NCBI GenBank assembly: GCA_038503075.1
Contig: JBCAML010000019.1
Span: 682,001 to 746,000, forward strand
Direction of reading: 5' to 3'
Length of the DNA stretch: 64,000 nucleotides
Source of the DNA: Gyromitra esculenta
Taxonomy: Eukaryota; Ascomycota; Pezizomycetes; Pezizales; Discinaceae
Shown here in pieces: positions 1 through 12,074 of the stretch; position 1 is the first letter of the stretch, and every line of letters begins with the position of its first letter. Under the pieces are notes generated by a model. It did no database searches. It saw only the letters and a list, made by a program, of their open reading frames with translations, and was not told the origin of the DNA. The position numbers were made by a program, and so were the translations under genes.

Positions 1-118
1 GTCTGTCGCAGCATTGGAGCGGCTCGTACAGCAATCTACCGTCTTGATCCACGAGATCAGCGAAGATGGGGGGCCAGGGGCATTTGTGAATCTTCGAAAC
101 GATTACCTCAAATATTAA
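1..118 (+). CDS. 3' end of an unidentified protein-coding gene (truncated by window edge)
   Basis: Reading from base 2, an open frame encodes about 38 residues and stops with TAA at 116-118. The peptide has a helix-like start (VAALERLVQQ) and ends in NDYLKY. The composition is that of an ordinary soluble C-terminus and no other frame is better. AT-rich sequence without coding character follows, which suits a 3' UTR. I do not recognise the family, and most of the gene lies outside the window. Confidence 0.5.
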   Translation, partial: SVAALERLVQQSTVLIHEISEDGGPGAFVNLRNDYLKY

Positions 119-3023
119 GAATGCGAGAGACCTTATTATTCTCAGTCCATACTTTAGCATTCGTGAGGGTGTACGGCATTTGTTATTTCTTCTGGTTCAT
201 GGGTTTCATTCAGTTCCCCCCTTCCCTTCTCCTCTCTATTTTTTGTATTGGGTCCAGGTTTGGGCTCTACCTTTATTTTATTTTACGGACATTGGATATT
301 ATTGTGGCGTGAGTTACCTTTTCTTGTTCCCGCGGGGAATGAAAGAGAATCGGTGGTTGCCGAGGAAGTTTTTCTTTCTTTCCTAGTTTGATGCTCACTC
401 GCCCTGTTTGATGGTCCCCGACTATCGTTGGGGGGATCGGAGGAGTGAAGCGCCCAAAATTGATTGGCGAGTGAACGGGGAGAGAGCCTTGGGATGGCAG
501 AGAAACCCAAGCCCCAGGTTTGCTATTGATGCGTGGTGATGAAAGAATGAATACTGGCTGGACTGATGTGAGATGTGTATTGTGACGAGTATCATGGTGG
601 CTTTCTTTTTCCTGTTTCGTTTTTTCTCGTTGTTCCAGTTCCCCTGCTTTCTTCCTTTCCTGTGCTTGTGCGTTGAATGTAAATAGTCACTGTTACCAAG
701 TGCAAACAAAGAGATATCTCCATCTGTCGGAAATCCATGGGAAGACAGCCTCAAGGTTGGGGAGTCCAAAGTTCTGTGGGCAAAGGACAATCTGGGGACG
801 AATTGGTCGGACGGAAACCGTGTGGCTTGCACGCATAAACCACCTGAGTTGGCTCATGGGGATGTGGCAGAGTTTCTATCCTCTGCCACTTTTGGCTGGT
901 CGTGCTCGATCGGCTCATACGAGATGGGGTGCATGCCAAATGTCTCGGCAAATGTCTCGGTCTCGGGTAGGGCTTCTCCAGTCTTCGCTCTGGCCCGACA
1001 ACGGGTCTGCACCCCGCAGCACAACTATGTACCGCAGCCAATCATTCAGCCACATTCCTCCTTATTCTACCGCTATCCAAATGCCTTGGGCCTTAGCAGC
1101 TTTGGTTGAGCCCTCGCCCAGGTCAGCTTGGAAGTCATTTTGAGCGGCGGACCAGACAACGCTTTACCGTTTGCCCTATTGCCCTGCGAAGAAAAGGCTA
1201 TTTCAGTCGGGCTTGGACGACTCTCGGGTCTACTCCATAAAGAAAAGAAGAAGAAAAGGATCACTTCATACAAAAGAAGCTTGAATGTTAAATTCGGTGA
1301 ACGTATGGAAGTGCAGTGAAAAGGCACCGGTGGAGACAGTTTGAGGGATAGGCTGGCCTGTCGGTGTAGAGGATAGACCTAGAAAATCAAGGAGAAGGGA
1401 GAGGTGCAAATTTAAGCAATTCAGTGAAGATATGCAGTAACCTGTAAAACGACTACCTATTGAAATTTGTTCCTAGTGGGAGGATAAAGGCTTAGTTTTT
1501 GTATATCCCCACCGTGATTGGGAAGACTGTAGCGTTATTTGATGGCAAGAGCTGCTTGATTGCAGCAAATACGTCTTCAGACTGTTTAAAGCAGCCGTCG
1601 CAGAATAGCGGGCGACCGGGCAATTCCCTTAGCCGCTATTAAACCCGGTAATTCACGTGTCTTCTCGTGATAATGAGAAACCAAGCAAGGAAATCATTCA
1701 TAGCTATCTTTATATATCAACGATGGTATTGACACGCCAATAACCAGAGGTATATGTCAGTGGGACATCTTGCTCCAAGTTAGGCACTTGCGGTAGCAGA
1801 TCGGAGTTGTTGAAATGTTGGAACCTTCTCTTGTTCATCAAGAATCACTCGAATATCGGGTGATCGTCAGTGATTCCAGAGTGAACTGCTCCTTCCGCAG
1901 AGCAGATCTGTGCCACAACGACACAAATGACAGAAACAGTTGATTAGAGAAATATCTGGAAGCTAGCCATGTTTGCGCGGTATTTTAATCGTCTGCTAGC
2001 TATAGTTACGAACGTTGGAGCACACGTTAAAGTTTATTTGGATACGGGGACATGTTAGTGATGCGATATTCACCCTTCAGAACTTTAGAGCATTTAGGAA
2101 ATATATTCCCTCTTCGGCAAAAGCTTGATGGTTGGTGATGGCAATGATATGAAAATGGCTTTATACGGCGGGGGGCTTACGAGGATGTTGCTCGTGATTG
2201 CGCCCGGATATTGCAATTGCCCCATCGATTTTCGATCTTCTTCACAGCTAGCCTTGAACGCTCCTTGAAAGCCGTAGAATATCGTATATTCTACACATGT
2301 CAAGCAGACAGTGTCAGTCCAGATACCAAAACGAGAGCCTCGTGCCCACAAGACATACATGTGCTCGTCCTATTTTATAAACTCTACTAACTATAAAACT
2401 TCAGACCTGACTGCGTTCGCCTAAATTTCTTGGGCATTGGAATCTGGTAGTAGCTGTGACTAATGAAAATATGAAATGTCTGCATTGGCATAGTACCGGG
2501 GCCTCGGTGGCCGTTTAGCCGGGACAGGATAACATCGTGCTCAGATATACAAAACTCTGTCAATGGTTTGAAAAAAACATTTCTTGCTGGAAATATCTAG
2601 ACACAAAGCTTTGGCAGAGGCGGGGCCCAGTTCCTTTGTTTCGCGATCGTGAATCTTCTCACCATAACGCAAAATATTGGTTGGGTCATCGCTTTAGACA
2701 GGGGGTGCGCGTTGAACAGCCTTGCTCGGCATATGACTGTAGCCCTGAGCACGAGTTTTGTCTCGGCGTTTCGCCCTATTTGAAGACTATAAGTGGCGAC
2801 AAGGTATCTCGCTATAGACTTTTTCGGGCCGTTTCTCGGACAAGAACGATTATATCAAGAGAAAATCTCTACGTCTAAGCTTGCTAGACATATATAAGAT
2901 AGGTAGCACCTTTACCTACCTCTGTCAGCCGGTTTTCGGCTAGGGCAAATACCTGCAAAGGAACGCTCTAAATCCCAGCGCGTAGCTCTGGCAAGCAGCA
3001 AACGAGGGGCTTTGGCTGATGAA
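119..3023. other. Intergenic region, no supported gene
   Basis: Only short overlapping frames on both strands are present, the longest about 156 codons. None shows a recognisable domain, a splice-consistent extension or coding-like composition. The first few hundred bases are probably 3' UTR of the upstream gene. The last few hundred bases before 3024 should hold the promoter of the MFS transporter gene. Confidence 0.6.
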
Positions 3024-5234
3024 ATGCGATCCCTCCGTTTCTGGGGGAAAAAAGATGCGCGCCCGAGCCAACCGCCGATATGTCTGAGGCTTAGGAGCAA
3101 CAAGAATTTTATTATTGGCGCCGTTACTGTAGCTACTTTTACCGTAAGCTATCTTCACGACTACCTCCCTCTACGAGTCATATGTATATTAACTCTGTTA
3201 GGATATTTTTCTTTATGGACTAGTAATCAATCGTTCCTGTCTCTGTGCCGAACTAGATGTTCTTGTGGCCCTGATTTTTTTTCGTAGATAATTCCTGTAT
3301 TCCCCTTTGCCCTAGAGTCAAGAGCAAATATTGATCCCGACGGTATGTCTCTCCTCCCTTTCTAAAATACTATCCGCTTGTTAATTTTTTGCGATTTCAG
3401 ACGTTCAAAGATGGATTTCTGTATTGTTAGCAGTCTATGGTGGTGGTCTTCTTGTGGCTTCTCGTGCGTTAGCTCGCCTTCCAAAGACATCGTAGGTACC
3501 TCTTCCTGGGGCTAAATCTTCATTTTTAGCTATCGTCGGATATATAGCAGATCGTACAGTAACTAGAAGAAGCCCACTATTGTGTGGCCTCTTCGCTCTC
3601 GCGGGCTCGACAGTTATGATATGTGTAGGCTCCAGCATTGCTGTGCTGGTTATTGGACGCCTTCTTCAAGGAATTGCGGCAGCAGTCGTATGGGTCGTTG
3701 GGCTGGCTTTGCTCGTTGATACTGTTGGGAAGGATCAAATTGCCCAAAGCATGGGTATTGTTGGTGCAGCCATCAGTACTGCGGTTTTCCTCGCTCCAAT
3801 TCTAGGCGGCATTGTGTATGATAAAGGTGGATATTACGCTGGTATGTCCGTGCAGGAGAAGCTTACAGTGGGCACATGGTATATACTGACGATGAGATTA
3901 TAGTTTTCGCTATGGCGTTTGTGTTTGTAGGTTTCTACCTATCCTTCACCGACACAACTGACGGGCTCGTGCTTACAGATTGGGATTGACATCTTCTGGC
4001 GGCTCGTTCTTATTGAAAGAAAGCTGGCTGTGAAATACGAAAGCCCCCCAGAAGCGACTAGTGAGGAAGGCGGCATACCTTCAACCGAAGTAACGGAAGG
4101 GTTAAGCATCATCCGTATGTTCAACAATCTAGCTGAAAGGCCATAGAGTAAATATTGACGCATTTTCAGCTACAGCTGAGATCACCGAAACTCCCGTGGC
4201 CCCGTTAGCTCGATCGAAACGTTCTCGGATAGCTGCACACCTACCTCCGATCATCAAAATCCTCCGATATCCTCGACTCCTCTGTGCTCTCTGGGCGGCA
4301 ATGGTGCAAGCGATCCTGTTAACCGCACTTGAAGCGACGCTCCCATTACACACTAGGGAAATCTTTCACTTTGGTTCAATAGGTGCTGGATTGATATTTC
4401 TAGGGGTCATCATACCGATGTTCTCTGCCCCTTTGGTTGGTATTTACCCATATGTGATGCGGATGCTTGCCACCTTCGTGTAGATTGCTAATAAGATGCC
4501 AGGATGGGCATGTGATAAATACGGCCCCCGACGGATTGAGACTCTAGGCTTTATACTGTGCTGTCCGTTCATGGTCTTGTTACGGCTTCCGAACGACGAT
4601 GGTACTGGACAAATAGTTTTGATGTGCGCACTACTCGCGCTTTTGGGGATCGGATTTGTACTTGTATCTCCACCTGTGATGGCGGAGGTCACGTTGGTTC
4701 TCCAAGAGCTTGAAGAGCAGAAGCCAGGGAGATTCGGGGCGAATGGTGCTTATGCACAAGGCGTATGTTCCCCGATAGCTCGGGGGATAAGAAGCAGTGA
4801 GTTATGGGCTGATGAAGTTCTCGATCTGATTTTAGTATGCTCTGTACAACGTTGCTTGGTCGGCTGGGACTTTAGTTGGACCACTTTGGGGTAGGAGGAT
4901 TATTAAACCTATGCGTATATAAGGTTCCAGGCTGAATCCAAAGCTGACGTGTCTTACAGCTGGGTTCGTGAGAGACACTGCCGGGTGGGGCACGATGGCT
5001 TGGTCTCTGGGTTCGCTATCCCACGCTGGTTTTTGCGTCTCTCGTATCGAATCGCTAACGCTGGCACTGTCGGATCCTAGGCTTGCTGAGCATTGTTACT
5101 GCAGTTCCAGCGGTTCGTATAATTTCTCCGTCTGTCGGCTGTTTGGCAGCTAACTGGCCATACTGCAGGCCATTTATGCCGGAGGGAAAATCAGCAGAAA
5201 GGACTTCAACCTCTTCAAGAAGCAACTGCAGTAG
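3024..5234 (+). CDS. MFS transporter, DHA1/SLC18-like drug or amine:H+ antiporter
   Basis: Thirteen exons splice in phase to 492 aa: 3024-3143, 3202-3222, 3288-3342, 3401-3463, 3530-3841, 3904-3926, 3979-4114, 4170-4435, 4484-4762, 4836-4890, 4960-5010, 5081-5112, 5169-5234. The product is a membrane protein with about 12 predicted helices in two halves joined by a polar loop near residues 255-290. Visible family signatures are the first helix with DIFLYGLIIPVFPF, the loop 2-3 motif GYIADRTVTRR and an antiporter-type run PILGGIVYDKGG in helix 5. A second-half counterpart, DKYGPR, is also present. The family exports drugs, amines or metabolites using the proton gradient; the substrate cannot be read from sequence. 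Exon 2 is only 21 nt. The 48-nt intron at 4436-4483 is the least certain junction. The start is the only ATG in frame before the first helix. Confidence 0.88.
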
Positions 5235-6888
5235 ACAAAGCTACAGACGTCAGCGAATTCAGTTATGGATACGCCATATCATGCACCCAATGTACTCGCA
5301 ACTCACAACTCACCTCCACCTTTAAATCTATATGTTATGTACTTCCCTTCAATTAGTCGGTTTAGAGTCTTCTCCAGTGAATGCACGTAGTTCTGAAGGA
5401 TCCAGCAATTCGCGCCAGATGTTGCAAATAGGGTTTGTCGGGATTGGTGGGGGTGGGGCAAAAGATACATGTAGATCAAGGAACTTATTCTATGCCTGCG
5501 TGTAAATATGAAAACACAGTGGCGAGAAAAGACGGGATCGCACCAGTCGGATTTGTGGCTGAAACCGGGGGTTAGGGCTACTTCAGTGTTTGGTTTTTGG
5601 TTCGAGATGTCTGTTGGATCGAGAGTAGATGCTGAATCCCAGTCTCCAGTCTCTCAGCTGGCGAGATGCAATGCCGTCTTTTGTCGGCCCACAGCTTGCC
5701 CCGCCAATTGGCGATTCCGGTCCCACAATCCCATACATACATGTATATACGGAAGCTCTTCGGGTTGCATACAGGAAGGGATGGGACATATGCACCCTCA
5801 CAACCCACCCACCGTGGCACATGTGTTGCTATCGGGAACTCCATGATTTGTCTAGTGGTGTATATACGCACTCGGGGCAGGCATCAAGAACCCGAACACG
5901 CAAGCACGAGCTGGCCAATAAATCCGTCAGTGTGCTGGGCTGGGGCGAATCCAAAGTCTCTACCGGAAAAAGGTATGTTCAGGTTCCTTCTGCCTGCCCG
6001 AGCATATACATAATATATATATATATAGATGCATGTTTTTGATGTCAGCCCCAGTCCCACCACGCGGGTCTGGCGGGGGAATCCAAAGCGGCATAGCGGC
6101 AACACCAATACAATAGGCGCAGATTCCATGGAAAATAAGAACAGTTCGCGGAACAAAACCATTCCATGCGCCTCCTTGCGCTGTGACCGCAAACCTGCGC
6201 TTCACGTTGCTTTTAGCCGATCGCCGAGCCGCTCCCGCGCGAAAGAGCCTGGCGCCCCGGTTCGGCGGTCTTCCTGGACAGCAGATCCCAGGGGTCTGGG
6301 TTCCACAGCCAGGGCGCTCGCTGGCTTGCTCCGATCCCATCTGCTAGTTCTGACAGCAGCCAGGTACGATCTCGGTCTATTTTGGATTACAATACGAGCA
6401 CCAGTGTGTATGTACACACATCCAATCCGCGACGTGTCGTAGCCGTAGCTCCGTGGGCGTGCGTGTCTCGTCAGCTATCAACGGCATTGCACAGCGGAAG
6501 TGTCTCCCGAATCCAAATGGCTGGCCCAGAGCGCTCACGAATCTGGGGATCAGGGGGATGGAAGGACTATTTAAGTGCATGTGGGAGCCTTCTCTCCCAT
6601 TCTGCGAGATCTTCTCCTTGGTGGGAGATAAAATCCAGTGTCTTGGGCGCCTTTTGGGGAGACTGGGGACGCCAGCTTGTCATTGGTCCCCGGACGCAGA
6701 CTATTTATATTTTGCGTATCGGGCCACCACCCTCCACGCTCTCCTTCCTCAGCTCCATATATGTTTTCTCACGCTTATATCAAATAGCTTCCTTCTATTT
6801 TGCCCTCCCCCCCCCAATATATATATATATATATTTCAATCTCTAATTTGATCTATCGCTATCTGATACGCCATCTCTCCTCGCAGTG
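5235..6888. promoter_or_regulatory. Intergenic region and probable promoter/5' UTR of the GH16 gene
   Basis: No gene is supported. The stretch holds two TACATGTA palindromes (5466 and 5738). It also has a run of TA repeats near 6007-6024 and a poly-C tract followed by (AT)n at about 6807-6834, just upstream of the GH16 start. Overlapping frames at 5.6-6.8 kb lack recognisable domains and are probably chance openings in moderately GC-rich DNA. Confidence 0.5.
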
Positions 6889-8179
6889 ATGCTCCTCCTC
6901 ACGGTTATCTGCGCTTTGGCATTGCTGCACCCAGCTGTTGCTGTATGCGAGTGCGGGTATGTGCTCACACAAACCGGCCAGCGATACACTCACAAATTCC
7001 AAAACGACTTTTCTGAGATTCCCGATACCACCGATGCTGCCAACCTGACCCGCGCCATCCCTGATTGGGAGATTCAAGAATACAATTTCCCAGCCGATAA
7101 TAACACAAAAACCCTAGGAAGAGAGAACTCCATGTCATCTATTTGGGTGAAGGATGGCGAATTACATCTGCTGCAGCAGGCATATCCGAAAAATGGCACG
7201 GGCCCTGTCAAAGTAGCTGAACTGCAAAGCCGAAGAGTGGATTTCTTTCATGGAAGTTTTAGGGCGAGCTATCGAGTTGTTACAGTTCCTGGAGCAACGG
7301 GAGGTGCTGTTGCAGGTTTTTTCTTCTACTATGTGGGTTCTTTTTTCTTTTTTCTTACTACTTTGAACACCAATGGGTCCCCGTCTAACGTAAAATGCAG
7401 GACGACAATGACGAAACGGATATCGAAGTATTGACCAGAGATGGGTCGTCAACGATACATTATACTAACCATCCATGTATGTTGTTCCCCCACCAGCCTA
7501 GGTTTTGAATACCTGCTGATCAATCAATAGCGATCGATTCGTACACGCAGGACTTAATTCCAGGAGCTACATTTGCAGAAAAACTAAAGAAGCCATGGAC
7601 TCAGTTTCAAGAGCATCGGTTCGACTGGATCGAAGGATTGACGACCTTCTACGAGAATAATACTCCGGGGCTAGAGATGCGTAAAAACGTTCCAACACAT
7701 GTTTGTTCCCCAGCTTCATTACCGCTGAAAACGAGTTTGGCTAAGTTTTTCTCTTGGGTTAAACAGGATGGGAAAATAATGTTGAATGTCTGGGCTAACA
7801 ATGGTTCCTGGAGCGGGTAAACTTCCATTATCATGTGTCTCCAAAAAAACAAAAAAAAAGAGCTAATACTTATCCACACAGACCGCCCTCGACAAACGAC
7901 GTTTACATGCATGTGCAGTATATCGTAATGTACTTCAACACCACCGCTTCAGAAGCAGGTAATGACAAGGATTTCAACAAATTATGCTCATTCGCCGGTG
8001 GTCCGCACACAAAGGGAACAATCTGCTACGTTACCGATACAGAAGGGGGTTCAAGTTTAGCCTCTGCTATGAATATGAGTTTAGAACCTCCTGCGTCCGA
8101 TGCTCCCGAAAAGTCGAAATCGATGTCCGTGTCATTGCTCACAATTTTGGTTGGGGTTACTATGTTTACGCTACTCTAA
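6889..8179 (+). CDS. Secreted GH16-type glucanase-like protein, probably GPI-anchored
   Basis: Five exons splice in phase to 345 aa: 6889-7332, 7401-7476, 7531-7700, 7767-7816, 7882-8179. A hydrophobic signal peptide covers residues 1-18, with cleavage likely after AVA. A concanavalin-A-like beta-jelly-roll follows. The sequence ETDIE at residues 153-157 matches the GH16 catalytic pattern E-x-D-x-E (nucleophile, helper Asp, acid/base). Several N-x-S/T sites are present. The tail is Ser/Pro-rich and ends in a hydrophobic stretch (SVSLLTILVGVTMFTLL), as in GPI-anchor signals. This fungal subfamily acts at the cell wall on beta-glucan or related polymers. The first ATG in the frame gives a proper signal peptide. 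The exact substrate is unknown. Confidence 0.87.
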
Positions 8180-11100
8180 AAATCTTGGAAATTTGGGGTG
8201 TTTTTTTTTTTTGATTGGGGGTTAGATTTTTGAATGTCTTTCTGGTTTGTTTTTGGAAGCAAAAAGTTTTATGTTTTTCTTTCTTTCTTTCTTTTTTAAA
8301 TCGGCAACAAGTCAACGAAAACGCGGCGACGTTCTTGTCACTTAATGGGTTAACGATTAACATGAGCATTGGGATGCGCGCTTTTTTTTTTATATCACGA
8401 TTTCGCGGTCGAGAACGGGGCATATGTTTATAGTCACAGATACCTATAACTATAGCTACCGGAGATCTGTCTTTTGTGTCTTTCTCCTACATTTTGGCAG
8501 CATGTATATCCAAGAAAAGATCTCTATGAATAATATATCATATGTGCGTATATCTATCTACTATTGCATATAAGTGGGTTTAAACGGCAGGAGTATCAGT
8601 GGCTTTAGGATAGAGGATGCATCTATATAGTATTATTATTACTTTATGTGCTTGTGTCATGATTCGTAATGGATGAGATGCTGGTGTAATAGCCTAGACA
8701 GCCATTATTTAATGTAGGTTGGTATTTCCTCTACGAATACTTGCTTTATAAGAATATACATAGCTTCGCTCGTATTTCATATCCTTATAACTAGAGAGAA
8801 AGGATGTTGAGATTATAACTGACGGTAGGAGGTTGGTAGAGCTCTTGAGGATTACCCGATAGGGTAACCATAATATAGCTATGCAGGTTTTCTTATAGCC
8901 AACCCCTGCCTGAACAAATACCATAGTAATAGCTAAAAGTGTCTAGCGCGCATGCAGAACCCCTAGAAACCGAACAACTATAGAGGGGAAATCACAAGTA
9001 TATTAATAGGGCGGTAGATACTGACAAACAGACAAATGAATAGGAAGAAAACCCAGATAATGACAATATGTTTAGGTACAGTAAGAGTATAAATTAAATA
9101 TCACGTGAAGACAGCGGTGAGCCGTTGCATTGTGGGTGAGATAAAGATTCGAAGGAGGAGACAAGAGTTGATTGGTATGAGAATACCTAGCAGGGTGATT
9201 GAAAATTAGATGGAGAATCCATAATTAGGGGCGGTCCAAATTCAATGATTAAAACGGATATTATCAAAGGCTCGGGTATCGTAAATAAACAGTACTATAA
9301 AAAGCAAGACCTTATGATACAGTTAGATACTAATGCTTTATAAAGGGAGATACCTTGGAGCACCCTACTTAAGTTTTGGGGATACGCTGTGGGTGCAAAA
9401 GAAAGCCGCGTGTATGAATGCGAAAAGTGATTTCTCCATTAATGGTAGCATAAGCTAGGCCTGGTGACGAGGCCAGAAGTACATGTAATTCAACTAGTAG
9501 TGTTTGTTGATAGCATGGCCATGGGCGAACGCTAGAGAAACCTATAAGCAATAACAAAATAGCCTCATCGGACTATATAAAACAGCTTCATATCTCGAAG
9601 AAATTTTAGGAGCTGGCACACTTTTCTGACTGCTAGCCTAGCTTCCTACTAGATAACAGTGCCAACCACCTTGCAATTGTCATTTGGGCCCGAGTTTTCG
9701 ACCAAGTGACACCATATGCCTCCTCCGTTCACGGATGCCGAAAATGCAGCCCCAGTTAGATACACACATATATCTCGATAGAGATTTAGAATACCCTTAA
9801 CCAAAACACACGAGAAAATAGTGGTAGAAAGCGATACCTATCAGCTTAGCGCCACTCGGTTCTCTCAAGGTATTTTCACTATAGACCAATTTTGTTTTGG
9901 CAAACCTTTACTCTCTATCGGCGGCACAAGTATCCTGATATAACATATAAAAGCACATTTACTTCCAATGCACGCAAGTGCGTACATTGAAACTGGTGCC
10001 CCGGGTTTCCGAGACAGAAGGGGTCGCCTGTAAGGTGGGAAGGTGGTTCTTTTTTTTATATAGTTTGGTGTCTATTAATAATGCCTTAACCCCAAAATCT
10101 GAGCACTAGCAACGAACGGAAACTACAAAAGTACGTTGAAACATCTAGAATTCTTACATGCATCTGTGGATGCATCCCCAGACCCCGGTCAAGATGGTGG
10201 CTCAAGGCGAGTGAGCGACTATATCAAAAACGAAGGATGTGTACTAGGATAGCCCATCAATCTTGACGCGAGACACTCAAAGCCAGCTAACCTGATGCAT
10301 TCTAGTTTAGTCCATACTGGAGGTAAGTTGGCATATTCAATCCTGTCTCAAGAAATTTGACGTTCCTACCTCTCGAGCACCACTACTAGATAATTACAGA
10401 GAGCAAACTATACAGGGCAGAAGATAAAAAGTAGAAATACAGACGAATCCTGGGATACTATGAAAATTTTTAACACCTTGTACGACTCACCACTATAAAA
10501 TTTGCGGCTTCATCCTATCAGCAATTGGTTGGGATTTACAGTTGGGACTCTATGCAAACATAGGTACTCATCTCTAATTCCTAGCAATTTGATCGGTGTC
10601 AACCAGCATCTTTTGGTCGAGTTTGCGGCTCTGCAGCTGGGCCAAGCATTTCGAACCAGGCTAACCGAAGCGCGTCGTAAACCTTAAATGCACAACAAAT
10701 CAACCCTATTCGCTAATAGCTAGTTAACTACATGCAGCCATTTATTCATTCACTCGGCACAGTCAGCCTCTCAAGGCTACGATGCGCTGACAATAGGCTT
10801 ATCTTAAGTATTCTAGGTATGGCGCCATGTCACTTCGCATACATGTAAATTTTAACTACGAATACATCACGTTTTCGGGACACTGACACTTTAAACCGCG
10901 GATAAGTGAAGTTCTGTACGGGTCCATCATAAACTCTAAAACTCGGAATATCGCAAAGCTAAAATAGGGTATGCGACGGGAAAGCGTGTCAAGACGCTTG
11001 CTGGTGGGTGCGTACGTTGATCGATCGTGAGAAACAAAAACGCAGAGAACTAGGCTCGAAATGTCACACAAAGACGTACAGATACTATAGCTTTAAGCAG

Positions 11101-12074
11101 ACGGATAAAAGCATGGTCTCGTTTGAAGTCGGCTATTTAGCAATCTAGGCAATCCTCACGTACCATCGTGATAGTCGTGTTAATTGGGTGTGCAGCTGTG
11201 CTTGGCCGCGTTTTGGCAAGCTTTGGCGAGCGGATAAGAGAGTGGCGAATTCATGACCATTCCCTACGGCCGTTTTTTTTAAAAAAAAACAAAATCGATA
11301 ATCCCAGTATGTGCGTGTTTGCAGGATGCCCAGACACGGAGGGTATTAGTAGAAACATTCGATAAACGAGACTGCAGCGCAAGAAATGTATATAAGAGGT
11401 GAGGGACATGGGCATTGGTTTCGCAAGGGCTTAAGGGTTAACCTGTTATTCTATATAGATGAGCCTCGTGATTAGGAGGGGCCGGTCAACGGACCTCCAT
11501 TGTTCCCACTTAATTTCATGCCTGATATGACCATTCGACCCCTGGGCGCCCCCGGCTTCAAAACAGGAGTTCCATAATATATGAATGCCTAATTGATAAC
11601 GCTCACTATCTTTTCCCCCTCTTGTTTAGCTATAAGTGAAGTTTTCTCCTTGATATATAATGGTCGGTCAATATAATAATTAATACTCTGATATGCTAGA
11701 TTGATATCCAGAGCGAGTCTAAACACCCTACCAAATGCTTGTATTCTCTCGCCTTTGAGTAGTAACAGGTAGCTAGAAGGGCCTGAGGGGTATGTTCTAG
11801 GTATCTTAGGTCACTGGTGGTATATAATGTGTACCTATATTTTATTTACCTAGCTGGATTTTAACCAAGGGTTAAATAAACTTCCTGGCACAAACTAATT
11901 TATAACGATGTATTATTTATATTATTACGTGAAGGAAAGTAATATACTCAAGGAAAAGAACACTTTTCATGACGCCCCGTTCTCTATAGTGAAAAAAAAC
12001 ACCTATCCAACTATGTACAATGATATTTTGAATAGCAAAGTTTCGTTGTTTAGTAATGACGACGTGGACTTCTC
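8180..12074. other. Gene-poor AT-rich intergenic region
   Basis: No supported gene in about 3.9 kb. There are TACATGTA palindromes at 9480 and 10840, a TTTC-type run near 8276-8296, and A/T tracts near 11272-11290. The 3' UTRs of the GH16 gene (left) and of the convergent cyclophilin gene (right) lie at the edges. Short frames of 60-70 codons appear on both strands but none resembles a known protein. Confidence 0.6.

Noticed and set aside
673..1143. 156-codon plus-strand frame near the left end
   Set aside because: Overlapped by equally long frames in other frames and strands, with no domain and no spliced extension.
5508..6442. Several frames of 95-137 codons on both strands upstream of the GH16 gene
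   Set aside because: They overlap each other in five frames, include TA-repeat sequence and show no family resemblance; likely promoter DNA.
10650..10680. TTCGAACC, a possible tRNA B-box on the minus strand
   Set aside because: Flanking bases do not form a T-arm stem and no cloverleaf could be built around it.
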